Source: an uncultured Bacteroides sp.
GTDB lineage: Bacteria > Bacteroidota > Bacteroidia > Bacteroidales > Bacteroidaceae
Assembly (NCBI GenBank): GCA_905197435.1
Contig: CAJJYX010000028.1
Location: 1 to 22,491 of the forward strand
Length of the DNA stretch: 22,491 nucleotides
Reading direction: 5' to 3'
Shown here piece after piece: positions 1-9,950 of this stretch. The first letter of the stretch is position 1. Every line of letters begins with the position of its first letter. A program made the translations under genes and the position numbers. Under the pieces are notes generated by a model. The model was not told where the DNA came from and searched no databases. It saw only the letters and a program-made list of their open reading frames with translations.

Positions 1-696
1 TGCCGTCTGTTTGGCCATTGTCGTCAAGCCTATTACCAGTCCAAGGCTGACATTGAGACCCGCCTGAAGAATGAGCGTCTCATATTGGAGAGCGTGCGTG
101 AGATACGCAGCGAGGATCCCGGCATCGGCGGCTACAAGCTGTGGGTGATGCTTGTTGTCCTTTTCGGCTCCCGTTTTATGCCCGGTCGTGACAGCTTCTA
201 TACCTTGCTGCGGCGGCACCGCCTAATGCTTCCTCCCCGCAAGACACGTTGCACCACCAATTCCAACCACCGCTACCACAAGTGGAAGAATCTGGCCAAA
301 GGGCTTGTCCCTACCGCCGCCAACCAACTATGGGTCAGTGATATAACCTATATTCCACTTGCCAATGGCGAGGTGTGTTACCTGCATCTGGTTACCGATG
401 CATACTCCCACAAGGTGGTGGGATGGGTGCTTGCCGAGACCTTGCGCGCTTCCGCCACTGCCGGCGCGTTGCGGCAAGCCATAAGGCAGGCCGTCGAAAT
501 GAAGGGGAGCGAGGACCTTTCCGGGCTGACGCACCATTCGGACCGTGGCGTACAGTATTGCTGCGACTTATATGTGGAGACCCTCAGGGAGCACTACATC
601 GCAATCAGCATGACGGAGGACTACAAGCCGACGGACAATGCTGTCGCGGAACGTGCCAACGGGATTATCAAGACGGAATATCTTTTCCTGATTTAG
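1..696 (+). pseudogene. IS3-family transposase (OrfB), partial and C-terminally truncated
   Basis: The frame is open from base 1, so the gene starts outside the window; 231 codons are visible. The beginning (CRLFGHCRQAYYQSK) resembles the helix-turn-helix start of IS3-family OrfB proteins. An integrase-core (DDE) domain follows. Numbering from base 1, the catalytic acids are D114 (WVSDITYI), D181 (HHSDRGVQY) and E217 (AVAERANGIIK). The last two are separated by 35 residues, as expected for DD(35)E. The protein stops 14 residues after E217, whereas IS3 OrfB normally runs about 45-50 residues further, and no continuation was found in the other frames. The last codons (LFLI) do not look like the family, so the 3' end of the element has probably been lost. 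No terminal inverted repeat is visible on the right side. GC content is clearly higher than in the following 500 bp, which fits acquired DNA. Probably an inactive remnant; a cut-and-paste with its missing tail cannot be excluded. Confidence 0.85.
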
Positions 697-1212
697 ATAG
701 ACGCTTTTTCTCCAATAAACTATATCCATAGACAGTTTCTGAAATGTTGTACTGATATAGTAGTCATTAGTTCCAAAGTCATACTGTTTTTTGTGTCAAA
801 AGGGGATGAGCCGTTTTTTGCTGGGAAATCTGGAGCTTTTGTTCATTCTTTTGTAACCTCCTCCACATCCTTCCGTAATAACTTTCTTTGATTTTTGCAG
901 TGTAAAGAAGAAAGGAGACCTGAATATGAAACTGAACAGAAATGACTATACCGTAGAGGAGGCAACCGGCGGTAGCTTTTACGCTTATTTTATGAATAAT
1001 GTGCTGTGCATGCCGACTTATGTATTTATTCCATAAATTCTCTTGAAGTAATATCTGCGTGATGCCGATGTGGCTTTTGTCATTTATAACCAAATTGTCA
1101 TATTCTTTACATTCTGCCGTAATACGGAGATGTGATATTTGCATCAACTAAATACAGCGTTATGTTGCTATATATATTTCAATAGTAATTTGTAAATTAT
1201 CAAATTGTTCCA
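697..1212. other. Sparse intergenic stretch between IS remnant and glycosyltransferase
   Basis: This AT-rich stretch of about 515 bp has no convincing gene. It holds one short ORF with a good ribosome binding site (926-1036, listed separately). A 122-codon frame on the minus strand has no recognisable protein character and I do not support it. No consensus Bacteroides promoter with both boxes at proper spacing was found ahead of the glycosyltransferase; a weak -7-like TAATTTG lies at 1186-1192. Together with the truncated transposase, the stretch looks like the scar of an insertion and deletion event. Confidence 0.5.
926..1036 (+). CDS. Doubtful 36-aa ORF, possibly the 5' remnant of a broken gene
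   Basis: The ATG at 926 lies 8 bases after a purine-rich AAGGAG (912-917), one of the better Shine-Dalgarno matches in the window. The peptide starts MKLNRNDYTVEEATGGSF and ends in VFIP. The first 18 residues are hydrophilic and look like real coding sequence, while the rest (YAYFMNNVLCMPTY) looks random. I do not recognise it. It could be the start of a gene broken when the neighbouring IS material was gained or lost, or a chance ORF. No function is assigned. Confidence 0.25.
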   Translation: MKLNRNDYTVEEATGGSFYAYFMNNVLCMPTYVFIP

Positions 1213-2343
1213 ATGAAAGTTCTTTTTATCGTTCAAGGAGAAGGTCGCGGACACCTGACCCAAGCCATTACAATGGAAGAGTTGCTGCGTCGCGACGGTC
1301 ACGAAGTCGTGGAAGTATTGGTGGGTAAAAGCAATTCGCGCAGTTTGCCAGGTTTCTTCAACCGCAACATCCAAGCTCCGGTGAAACGTTTTCTGAGTCC
1401 CAATTTCCTGCCTACGCCTGCCAACAAGCGGGTAAGCCTTTCACGCAGTGTGGCCTATAACCTCACCCGGTTGCCCGTCTATTTGAAAAGCATGCATTAC
1501 ATACGACATCGCATCGAGGAGAGCGGTGCCGAATTGGTTATTAATTTCTACGAGTTGCTTGCGGGGCTGACTTATCTCTTGTTCCGTCCTTCCGTTCCTC
1601 AGATAAGTGTCGGACACCAATATTTGTTCTTGCACCGCGATTTTGAGTTTCCAGACAAGAGGGGTTTTAATCTGTGGTTGCTTCGCTTCTTCACTCGCCT
1701 CACGTGCATAGGTGCCTGTAAAAAGCTCGCCCTTTCCTTCCGTGAGATGGAGGATGACGAAGAAGCACATATCCATGTGGTTCCGCCATTGCTTCGAAAA
1801 GAGGTATTGTCGTGTGAAGGTACGGAGGAAAATTATCTCCATGGGTATATGGTAAATTCTGGTTTTGGCGAAAATATCCGGTGTTGGCACAGTATCCATC
1901 GGGAAATACCCCTCCATTTCTTTTGGGACAAGCAGGACGAGCCTGATGTGTGCTGTGTGGACGATACTTTGAGTTTCCACCGGCTCGATGACATCAAGTT
2001 CCTGCGTTACATGGCAGGCTGCAAGGCCTATGCCACTACAGCCGGATTCGAGTCAGTCTGCGAGGCGATGTATTTGGGCAAACCTTTGCTGATGGTTCCG
2101 GTACATATCGAGCAGGATTGCAATGCCTATGATGCAGCCCGTAGTGGTGCCGGTGTCATCTCCGAAGAATTTGATTTGGAACGCTTGTTGACCTTTTCAG
2201 AGCATTTCCACCCGAATATGGCTTTCCGATATTGGGCGCGTAGCTGTGGCTGGCGTATTCTGCATCATATAGAGAGTGGAATGTCCTTGTCACACAGTCC
2301 GGCGCCGGTTTCTCCGTATTTTTATTGTCATTTCCAATTATAG
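1213..2343 (+). CDS. GT-B-fold glycosyltransferase family protein
   Basis: 376 aa. The N-terminus has the nucleotide-sugar transferase pattern GEGRGHLTQA (residues 9-18). A donor-site motif typical of the GT28/MurG-like half follows near residues 274-320 (ATTAGFESVCEAM, then GKPLLMVPVHIEQDCNAYDA). This matches the uncharacterised bacterial and archaeal MJ1255-type glycosyltransferases, which probably act on envelope glycans or lipids at the inner face of the cytoplasmic membrane; the acceptor cannot be inferred. There is no signal peptide, and one hydrophobic patch lies near residues 115-150. The last 20 or so residues, after the RYWARSCGWRIL segment, are low-complexity (SHSPAPVSPYFYCHFQL) and unlike the preceding conserved part, so the 3' end may have drifted or been replaced. 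The gene stands alone on this strand between the IS scar and a convergent peptidase gene. Confidence 0.75.
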   Translation: MKVLFIVQGEGRGHLTQAITMEELLRRDGHEVVEVLVGKSNSRSLPGFFNRNIQAPVKRFLSPNFLPTPANKRVSLSRSVAYNLTRLPVYLKSMHYIRHRIEESGAELVINFYELLAGLTYLLFRPSVPQISVGHQYLFLHRDFEFPDKRGFNLWLLRFFTRLTCIGACKKLALSFREMEDDEEAHIHVVPPLLRKEVLSCEGTEENYLHGYMVNSGFGENIRCWHSIHREIPLHFFWDKQDEPDVCCVDDTLSFHRLDDIKFLRYMAGCKAYATTAGFESVCEAMYLGKPLLMVPVHIEQDCNAYDAARSGAGVISEEFDLERLLTFSEHFHPNMAFRYWARSCGWRILHHIESGMSLSHSPAPVSPYFYCHFQL

Positions 2344-2381
2344 TCATACAAATAGATAGAGTGACATACAATATGAAGCAA

Positions 2382-2417
2382 ATAGCCCCCGATTCATGGA
2401 AGGGAATCGAGGGCTAT
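2382..2417. terminator. Bidirectional hairpin between convergent genes
   Basis: Arms ATAGCCCCCGATTC (2382-2395) and GAATCGAGGGCTAT (2404-2417) pair over 14 bp with one mismatch around an 8-nt loop. The hairpin sits between the convergent glycosyltransferase (ends 2343) and S9 peptidase (ends 2447), so it probably stops transcription from both sides. The flanking T-runs are weak. Confidence 0.65.
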
Positions 2418-2446
2418 CTGTCCTTATATTATCCTTGAAGTTTATT

Positions 2447-4594
2447 TCAATTAGCCGGTTTCAGCCATTTATCCAGCCATTCAAAGAAAGTACGTTGCCA
2501 CAGCACGCCATTCTGGGGTTTCAGTACCCAGTGGTTTTCATCCGGATAGATAAGCAGTTCGGCAGGAACGCCACGCATCACGGCAGCATCGAAAGCAGCC
2601 ATTGCCTGGTTGGCAAGGATGCGGAAATCTTTCTCTCCGTGGATGCAGAGGATAGGAGTGTCCCATTTGTCAACAAATAGATGTGGAGAGTTGGCGAAAG
2701 TACGTTGGGCTGTAGCATTGTTCTTTTCCCAATATGCGCCGCCCATATCCCAGTTGGCAAACCATTTCTCTTCAGTTTCCAGATATTGCATTTCCATATT
2801 GAAGATGCCATCGTGTGCAATGAATGCCTTGAAGCGTTTGTCGTGATGTCCGGCAAGCCAATACACGGAGAATCCCCCGAAGCTGGCGCCTACACAACCC
2901 AGGCGGTCTTTATCAACAAAAGGCTCTTTCACCATTTCGTCGATGGCAGTGAAGTAGTCCTTCATGCACTGTCCGCCGTAATCACCGCTGATTGCCTCGT
3001 TCCATTCTACGCCGAAGCCTGGGAGACCGCGGCGGTTGGGAGCTACGATGATGTAATCGTTAGCCGCCATGATTTGGAAGTTCCAGCGATAGCTCCAGAA
3101 CTGGCTGACGGGGCTTTGAGGACCACCTTCGCAGAAGAGAAGTGTGGGATATTTCTTGTTCGGGTCGAATTGCGGGGGATAGATGACCCAAGTAAGCATT
3201 TGCTTGCCATCGGTGGTTTTCATCCAGCGGGCTTCTACTTTACCCATTTCCAGTTGGTCATAAATCTGCTTGTTCTCAAAAGTCAACTGTGTGGCTTCTG
3301 CAAAAGCATCACCGTTGCGTACATTGTCTACGGCATAGATTTCATCGGCCATGCTCATGGAATGGCGTTTGGCTATGATTTTATTTCCGCAGAGGGCGAG
3401 AGACGCATAGTCGTGCATGCCGTTCGTGAGTTGGGTGAGCTTGTCATTATCGGCAAGATCGATGTTGTAGATTTGTATCTCACCGTGCCATACACCGATG
3501 AAGTAGATGTTTTGTGAATCCTTGTTCCATAAGAAGGCATCTACGTTTGACTCGAATGCCTGGCTGACAAAACGTTTCTCACCGGTAGCCCGGTCCATCA
3601 CGCAAAGACGGTTTTGGTCTGCTTCGTAGCCGTCGCGTTCCATACTTTGCCAAGCGATGTATTTACCGTCCGGCGAGTATTGGGGATTGGTGTCGTAGCC
3701 GGCCATTTCGTCTTTGCCGTCAGAGCCTTTGGTATCCTGCTTGCAAAGGTTGATGAATCCGCCCTTATTTACATCGTATTCATATATGTCCGAATCGGTG
3801 GAGATGGCGTATGCCAGTCCGGTCTTCATGCGGCAGGTAAAGGCTATCTTATCGGATGAGGGACTCCAAGCAAGTTGCTCGATGCCTCCAAAAGGCTTCA
3901 TCGGGCTTTCGTAGGGTAATCCTTCCAGAATGTCTTTCACGTTATTAATGGCGTTGCCATCAAAATCGGCTACAAAAGGATGGGGAGCAGTGGTTACCCA
4001 TTCGTCCCAATGCTTGTACATGAGGTCGGTAACAATGATGCCGGTTGCCTTAGGCAGGTCGGGATGCTTGTCGGCTGTACTCTTCACGGTCTTGACTTGT
4101 GCTATAAAAAGCAGCTTCTTTTCATCTGGAGAGAAAGAAAAACCTTCAATGTCTCCATCGTATCGGGTCAACTGTTTCCGTCCGGTTCCGTCAGGATTCA
4201 TTTCCCATACCTGGCTGCTGCCGCTTTCGTTACAGAGGAAAGCAATCTTCTTTCCATCCTTGAACCACGTGGGCTGTCCTTCCTGCCAGGCATCGCGGGT
4301 GATTTGAGTGTTGCCGCTACCGTCGGCATTCATAACAAAGATTTCGCTGTTGCTCTTGTTCTCCGGCACACTGTAATATGATACTGTATAGGCAATCTGC
4401 TTTTCGTCGGGAGATACGGCCACACTGCCGATACGTCCCATTGCCCAAAGAGCTTCGGGGGTCATGCGTTTCCCTTCAATTTTGATGTCCGACCGTTGGA
4501 TAAGCGTTGATGCATGCTGTCCGGCATCTTTTGTTCCTCCGCAGGAGGCTAATGTCATGGCTGCTGACATAAGTAAAAGATTTACTTGTTTCAT
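2447..4594 (-). CDS. S9-family (prolyl oligopeptidase/dipeptidyl peptidase) serine peptidase, lipoprotein
   Basis: 715 aa. The N-terminus is a lipoprotein signal with lipobox LASC (C18), so the mature enzyme should be lipid-anchored in the envelope. Residues about 35-440 form a TolB/WD40-like beta-propeller with recurring 'SPDEKKLLF', 'SPSSDKIAF' and 'SPDGKYIAW' blades. The C-terminal alpha/beta-hydrolase domain carries S571 in GASFGG, D656 in GEKDFRI and H688 in DENHW, a complete Ser-Asp-His triad. By family it cleaves short peptides, often after proline or from the N-terminus in dipeptides, and probably helps peptide use in the periplasm or at the cell surface; exact specificity cannot be read. 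It lies 120 bp downstream of the MATE gene on the same strand and has its own possible -7 box. Confidence 0.92.
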   Translation of the reverse strand: MKQVNLLLMSAAMTLASCGGTKDAGQHASTLIQRSDIKIEGKRMTPEALWAMGRIGSVAVSPDEKQIAYTVSYYSVPENKSNSEIFVMNADGSGNTQITRDAWQEGQPTWFKDGKKIAFLCNESGSSQVWEMNPDGTGRKQLTRYDGDIEGFSFSPDEKKLLFIAQVKTVKSTADKHPDLPKATGIIVTDLMYKHWDEWVTTAPHPFVADFDGNAINNVKDILEGLPYESPMKPFGGIEQLAWSPSSDKIAFTCRMKTGLAYAISTDSDIYEYDVNKGGFINLCKQDTKGSDGKDEMAGYDTNPQYSPDGKYIAWQSMERDGYEADQNRLCVMDRATGEKRFVSQAFESNVDAFLWNKDSQNIYFIGVWHGEIQIYNIDLADNDKLTQLTNGMHDYASLALCGNKIIAKRHSMSMADEIYAVDNVRNGDAFAEATQLTFENKQIYDQLEMGKVEARWMKTTDGKQMLTWVIYPPQFDPNKKYPTLLFCEGGPQSPVSQFWSYRWNFQIMAANDYIIVAPNRRGLPGFGVEWNEAISGDYGGQCMKDYFTAIDEMVKEPFVDKDRLGCVGASFGGFSVYWLAGHHDKRFKAFIAHDGIFNMEMQYLETEEKWFANWDMGGAYWEKNNATAQRTFANSPHLFVDKWDTPILCIHGEKDFRILANQAMAAFDAAVMRGVPAELLIYPDENHWVLKPQNGVLWQRTFFEWLDKWLKPAN

Positions 4595-4637
4595 ATTATG
4601 TTTGAAATTTTAGTGAATGGCATTTGAATATGCGGAA

Positions 4638-4645
4638 CAAATATA
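4638..4645 (-). promoter_or_regulatory. Possible -7 box for the S9 peptidase gene
   Basis: On the minus strand this reads TATATTTG, a full match to the Bacteroides -7 consensus TAnnTTTG. It would give a leader of roughly 40 nt. No TTTG was found at the expected -33 distance, so support is partial. Confidence 0.35.
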
Positions 4646-4714
4646 CGATAATAAAATGATTTTATCTATAGCCATACATAGAAACGGAAGTAACTAATTC
4701 ATTCTATGAAAGGC

Positions 4715-6046
4715 TCAGATATTTCTTCCCTGCCAATTTCCATGCTTTATATATAACCAGCAGAAAATAAGGATGAAGGTTGAGTAAACCATCTCCGAAG
4801 TCCAGCAAAGAGCTACATCGAGCTGCAGGTAGAGGATGATGTAAGTGATATAGCCTACATAGATTACCAATGTGGCCATTTCCAGACCTAATGCCGTGCG
4901 TGTGTTGCCGGTTCCGGAGACTGCTTGGAAATAGACATTGGCGGGTACAAGGAACAGATAAGTGGAACACATCATCCATAGTGAATGGACAGCGGCCTGT
5001 TGCAAATCGGGCATGTCTGTGTAGATTCCCAAAATGAGTTTCGGGAAGAGTGCAAAGAGCAATGCCAATGGCAGTACAAATATATAGGCAATGCGTATAT
5101 GCTGGCGTATGGTTCCTGCCACGCAGTCTGAATGCCCCGCACCGATAAGGTTGCTGACCAGTGAACCGCAGGTGGAAGCGAATGCCATGAGTACCATGAA
5201 CAAGATACCGGATACGTTGCGGATGATATTCGTAACGGCCAGTGAGCGTTCGCCCAAATGCTCGACATAGAGGAAGAAAAGAAACCAGGTGGACAATGAA
5301 AAGAAATTCTGTATCATAGTCCAGAAAGAGACATTCAACATTCGTTTCAGTACTTCGGATTTGAATTTCGGTATACGGTCCAGCCCATACTTGCGGCAGT
5401 CGATACGGCTGCGGGTATATAGAATAAAGAATACCAGTGATACCAACTCAGCCAGTGACGACCCGATAGCGGCTCCGGCGATGCCAAGTGCCGGGAAACC
5501 GAATTTTCCGAAAATAAGGATATAGTTGAATACGACATTGCTCAACACCATGACTATAGAATTCAAGGTCAGTGTCTTGGTTTGGGTGGTTCCCAGGAAG
5601 AAGGCACGGAACATGACTGCACTGAATGAGAAAAAAGCACCGAATACACGCCAGTGCAGATAGCTGGTGGCCGCCTCGTAGATATGTTCCGAAGCGACGA
5701 TGCGTTTTAGGATAATCGGCGAGAAACAATAAGAAAGCAGGAACATGACTGCCGCCATTCCTACTTGGAAGTAGATACCTTGATAGAATAAGTTGCCGAT
5801 TTCCTTGTACTGTTGTTCACCGTTACGTCGTGCTATAAGTATCTGGGCTCCGATACTGAAACCGAAGGCTACCATAAAAATAACCATGTAGAAGACACCG
5901 GCAATGGCGGATGCTCCCAATTCCACTTCGCCCACACGTCCCAGGAAGGCTGTATCCGTCATGCCTATCATCTGTTCCACGAGCAGGCTGATCAGGATGG
6001 GATAGGCTATGAGCCAGATTTGTTTATAGGTGTATTTAGTTTGCAT
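4715..6046 (-). CDS. MATE-family multidrug/metabolite efflux transporter
   Basis: 443 aa, strongly hydrophobic, about 12 predicted membrane helices in two MatE repeats (roughly residues 10-170 and 235-395). It begins MQTKYTYKQIWLIAYPILI, followed by LLVEQMIGMTDTAFLGRVG, the characteristic first-helix region of MATE proteins with the conserved 'D-T-AFLG' stretch. A second-half signature, GAGHSDCVAGTIRQ, corresponds to the loop after helix 7/8. MATE proteins export cationic drugs or metabolites across the inner membrane using H+ or Na+ gradients; substrate is unknown here. The length is normal. It is separated from upstream yidC by a strong terminator, so it probably has its own promoter, though I found no convincing one. 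Only a weak 7-bp hairpin (4677-4708) lies after it, so some readthrough into the peptidase gene is possible. Confidence 0.93.
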   Translation of the reverse strand: MQTKYTYKQIWLIAYPILISLLVEQMIGMTDTAFLGRVGEVELGASAIAGVFYMVIFMVAFGFSIGAQILIARRNGEQQYKEIGNLFYQGIYFQVGMAAVMFLLSYCFSPIILKRIVASEHIYEAATSYLHWRVFGAFFSFSAVMFRAFFLGTTQTKTLTLNSIVMVLSNVVFNYILIFGKFGFPALGIAGAAIGSSLAELVSLVFFILYTRSRIDCRKYGLDRIPKFKSEVLKRMLNVSFWTMIQNFFSLSTWFLFFLYVEHLGERSLAVTNIIRNVSGILFMVLMAFASTCGSLVSNLIGAGHSDCVAGTIRQHIRIAYIFVLPLALLFALFPKLILGIYTDMPDLQQAAVHSLWMMCSTYLFLVPANVYFQAVSGTGNTRTALGLEMATLVIYVGYITYIILYLQLDVALCWTSEMVYSTFILIFCWLYIKHGNWQGRNI

Positions 6047-6109
6047 AATAATATGAATATGGATAATATGGCAATATCTGTAAGGCTGTCTGACAATATA
6101 TGTAAAAAT

Positions 6110-6152
6110 AAAAGGCTGCGCTGTAGTATCAATACGTAAAGCGCAGCCTTTT
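6110..6152 (-). terminator. Strong intrinsic terminator downstream of yidC
   Basis: Perfect 13-bp arms AAAAGGCTGCGCT (6110-6122) and AGCGCAGCCTTTT (6140-6152). A 17-nt loop contains a further 4-bp GTAT/ATAC pairing. On the minus strand the right arm is followed by a T-rich stretch (TTTTATTTTTA). It ends the pyrG-yidC transcript and insulates the MATE gene; its symmetry could also stop plus-strand transcripts. Confidence 0.85.
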
Positions 6153-6186
6153 GTTTATCTTGTTAACTCGTTTCCTCGTCGACCGA

Positions 6187-8031
6187 CTACTTTTTATTCT
6201 GTTTCATCTGTTCCTGCTGCTTTTGCATAGCTTCCAGACGGGCTGCAAAGCCGGTTTTCCTCATCTTCTTCGGATCCTTCTTGTTGGCTTCCAACTGGGC
6301 AAGAAGGGCTTCCTCATTGGTTGTCTTGCGCATGATCAGCGTTGTTACCACACTGATAAGCGTAGAGATGAAGTAATAGTAGTTCAATCCGGAAGGATAG
6401 TCATTCAGTATGAACAAGAACATGATGGGCATCAAGTATGACATCCATTTCATGGCAGCCATCTGTGGATTGGCGCCCGTATCCTGCTGCTGCATCATGT
6501 ACTTCGTGTTCAGAATGTTGGTTACCGTCATCAGCAAGCAGAACAAGCTGAGATGGCTGCCCAAGAACGGGATATGGAACGGGAAGTTGATGAACGCATC
6601 GTAAGTGGAGAGGTCATCTGCCCACAGGAAACTCTGCTGGCGAAGTTCAATGGCACTCGGCACGAACATGAACAAGGCCATCAAGATAGGGAACTGTATC
6701 AGCATCGGCAGGCATCCGCCCATCGGACTGACGCCGTACTGGCTGTAAAGTCCCATCACTTCCTGCTGCTTCTTCATGGCATCTTCCTGCTTGGGGTACT
6801 TTTTGTTTATCTCATCGATTTTCGGCTTCAATACACGCATCTTGGCAGATGAAATGTAGGTCTTCCACGTTGCCGGGAATACCACAGCTTTCACAATCAG
6901 CGTCATGAACAACAGTACGATACCCATACTTAATCCCCAACTGGACAACCAGTCGAAAATATTGATGGTGAACCATTTGTTTATCCAGCGGATAAGCGGC
7001 CAGCCCAGATAAACCAGACGGTTCAGTTCCCACTTCTCATCGCGCCCCTTGTCGAGTGCGGTCAGAGTCTTGTAGTGGTTGGGACCGAAGTAGAAGAACA
7101 GTTGGGTGGGTTCCTTGCCGGTCGGGTCGAACTTAGTGCTCATTTCTGCAGAGTAGTCTTTGATGTAGCCGCTGCCTTGAGTCTCCATCTTGGAACTCAG
7201 CTTGGTCTTTTCAAAGTCGGCATCTGCCAAAAATACTGAAGAGAAGAACTGGTTCTTGAAAGCAATCCATTCCAAGCGTTCCGGAATTTCCTTTTCATCA
7301 TTCTTATTGGCAGACAAATAATCAGTACCCTTTCCGGTGATTTTGTAAGTCAGCTCGGACAGACGGTTTTCGTAGGTATAGCCTTTCTCTATCTGACGGG
7401 CACGCTGAGACCACTCGATGTCCACATAATTGTTGGTGGCGGCCAGCTTGCCTTCCATATTGACTGCCTGGATAGTAAAGTCTATCAGGTATGTGTCATT
7501 GTGCATGCTGTAGGTAAAGTCGATATAGCTGTTGCTGTCTGCCGACAAACGCATGGTGACGGTACTGTCTGTGCGGTTTACTGCAGTGAAATAGTAATCT
7601 TCCGTCTGGATAGTCTCTTTCTTATTGTAAAAGAGAAAATTCATGGAAGCGTCATTTCCGCTGAATAGTGTGACGGGAGTTGTCTTGTCCCGTCCCATGT
7701 ATTCCTTCAACGTGGCCGAAGCTATACGTCCTCCTTTTGTATCTACGGTTATTTCTGCCAGATTGTTCTGGATGGTTACTTGTGAGTTTGTCCCTTGGCG
7801 GGCATCGAAGAAGAGGGCGGTGGAGTCAACGTTTGCTTCCGTTCCATTTTCGTTGGCCAAGGCTGCTTCCGCTTTGGCTTTTAAATCAGCCTCGCGTTGC
7901 TGCACTTGGGCTATGGAATCGTAGTAACGTTGCTGTGCTTCTAACTGCTCCTGACTGGGACGGCTCAAAAAGCTGAAACCTACTAACAATATCGCTATCA
8001 GAACAAGACCTGTGATGGTATTTTTATCCAT
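6187..8031 (-). CDS. yidC: Membrane protein insertase YidC
   Basis: 614 aa, of the long Gram-negative type. An N-terminal membrane helix (about residues 6-24, ending FSFLSRP) is followed by a large periplasmic beta-rich domain (about 60-340). The Oxa1-like insertase core starts near residue 360 with the conserved helix [19 protein letters not shown], the cytoplasmic hairpin of conserved [14 protein letters not shown], then [18 protein letters not shown]. The C-terminus is a lysine/glutamine-rich tail ([15 protein letters not shown]), suited to ribosome contact. YidC inserts inner-membrane proteins with or without SecYEG, including the Fo c subunit in other bacteria; atpE is encoded at the end of this window. 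It starts 13 bp after the pyrG stop codon, so the two are almost certainly cotranscribed and probably translationally coupled. Confidence 0.97.
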   Translation of the reverse strand: MDKNTITGLVLIAILLVGFSFLSRPSQEQLEAQQRYYDSIAQVQQREADLKAKAEAALANENGTEANVDSTALFFDARQGTNSQVTIQNNLAEITVDTKGGRIASATLKEYMGRDKTTPVTLFSGNDASMNFLFYNKKETIQTEDYYFTAVNRTDSTVTMRLSADSNSYIDFTYSMHNDTYLIDFTIQAVNMEGKLAATNNYVDIEWSQRARQIEKGYTYENRLSELTYKITGKGTDYLSANKNDEKEIPERLEWIAFKNQFFSSVFLADADFEKTKLSSKMETQGSGYIKDYSAEMSTKFDPTGKEPTQLFFYFGPNHYKTLTALDKGRDEKWELNRLVYLGWPLIRWINKWFTINIFDWLSSWGLSMGIVLLFMTLIVKAVVFPATWKTYISSAKMRVLKPKIDEINKKYPKQEDAMKKQQEVMGLYSQYGVSPMGGCLPMLIQFPILMALFMFVPSAIELRQQSFLWADDLSTYDAFINFPFHIPFLGSHLSLFCLLMTVTNILNTKYMMQQQDTGANPQMAAMKWMSYLMPIMFLFILNDYPSGLNYYYFISTLISVVTTLIMRKTTNEEALLAQLEANKKDPKKMRKTGFAARLEAMQKQQEQMKQNKK

Positions 8032-8044
8032 TCTCTGTTAATTA

Positions 8045-9685
<1,641 letters not shown>

Positions 9686-9787
9686 TTATTAATTGTTTAA
9701 CTATCAATTACTAATGCCAAGAGCCTATAGGGCTTGTTATTCAGAGTGCATACTACTTCTATCAGTGCACATCGGACTTAAAAAGCG

Positions 9788-9795
9788 CAAAATTA
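9788..9795 (-). promoter_or_regulatory. Possible -7 box for pyrG-yidC
   Basis: The minus strand reads TAATTTTG, a full match to TAnnTTTG. The expected -33 region has no TTTG; it overlaps the edge of an inverted repeat (9822-9860), which would fit an activator- or repressor-controlled promoter or simply a weak one. Confidence 0.35.
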
Positions 9796-9821
9796 TAAAA
9801 AAAAGAAGAAGTAGAGAATGT

Positions 9822-9860
9822 TTCGATGAAACAATTATTAAAAAATACGATTTCATCGAA
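9822..9860. repeat. Inverted repeat in divergent promoter region
   Basis: Perfect 10-bp arms TTCGATGAAA (9822-9831) and TTTCATCGAA (9851-9860) around a 19-bp AT-rich spacer. It lies between the proposed promoters of pyrG (left) and the DUF3078 gene (right), just upstream of both. It could be a protein-binding site with half sites two turns apart, or a relic hairpin. Neither orientation has a terminator-like T run immediately after it. Confidence 0.55.
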
Positions 9861-9892
9861 GAAAGCTCCTTTTACTTTTTCTTATGGCTTTT

Positions 9893-9923
9893 CTTGTTTT
9901 CTAAACAATTTAAGCTAAATTTG
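9893..9923 (+). promoter_or_regulatory. Bacteroides-type promoter of the DUF3078 gene
   Basis: -33 box CTTG (9893-9896, three of four to TTTG), a 19-bp spacer and -7 box TAAATTTG (9916-9923, full match to TAnnTTTG). The transcript would start near 9930, leaving a leader of about 20 nt before the ATG at 9951. Confidence 0.6.
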
Positions 9924-9950
9924 CGCTCAAAATATAGACTTTAGGGCATT

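Noticed and set aside
375..731. Second long frame overlapping the transposase, considered as a frameshifted transposase end
   Set aside because: Its sequence is an out-of-frame reading of the integrase core; its last residues (RFFSNKLYP) do not match the missing OrfB tail.
779..1147. 122-codon minus-strand frame in the IS scar
   Set aside because: No recognisable protein features or ribosome binding site, and it opposes the better-supported short ORF at 926.
2681..3517. 278-codon open frame on the plus strand
   Set aside because: It lies wholly antisense to the S9 peptidase, whose motifs and catalytic triad are intact; the antisense translation shows no family pattern.
4677..4708. CATAGAA/TTCTATG hairpin after the MATE gene as terminator
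   Set aside because: Only 7 AT-rich base pairs around an 18-nt loop without a T run; too weak to call.
9693..9944. 83-codon frame in the pyrG/DUF3078 spacer
   Set aside because: It begins with TTG, is Lys/Phe-rich from AT-rich DNA, has no ribosome binding site and runs through promoter elements and the inverted repeat.
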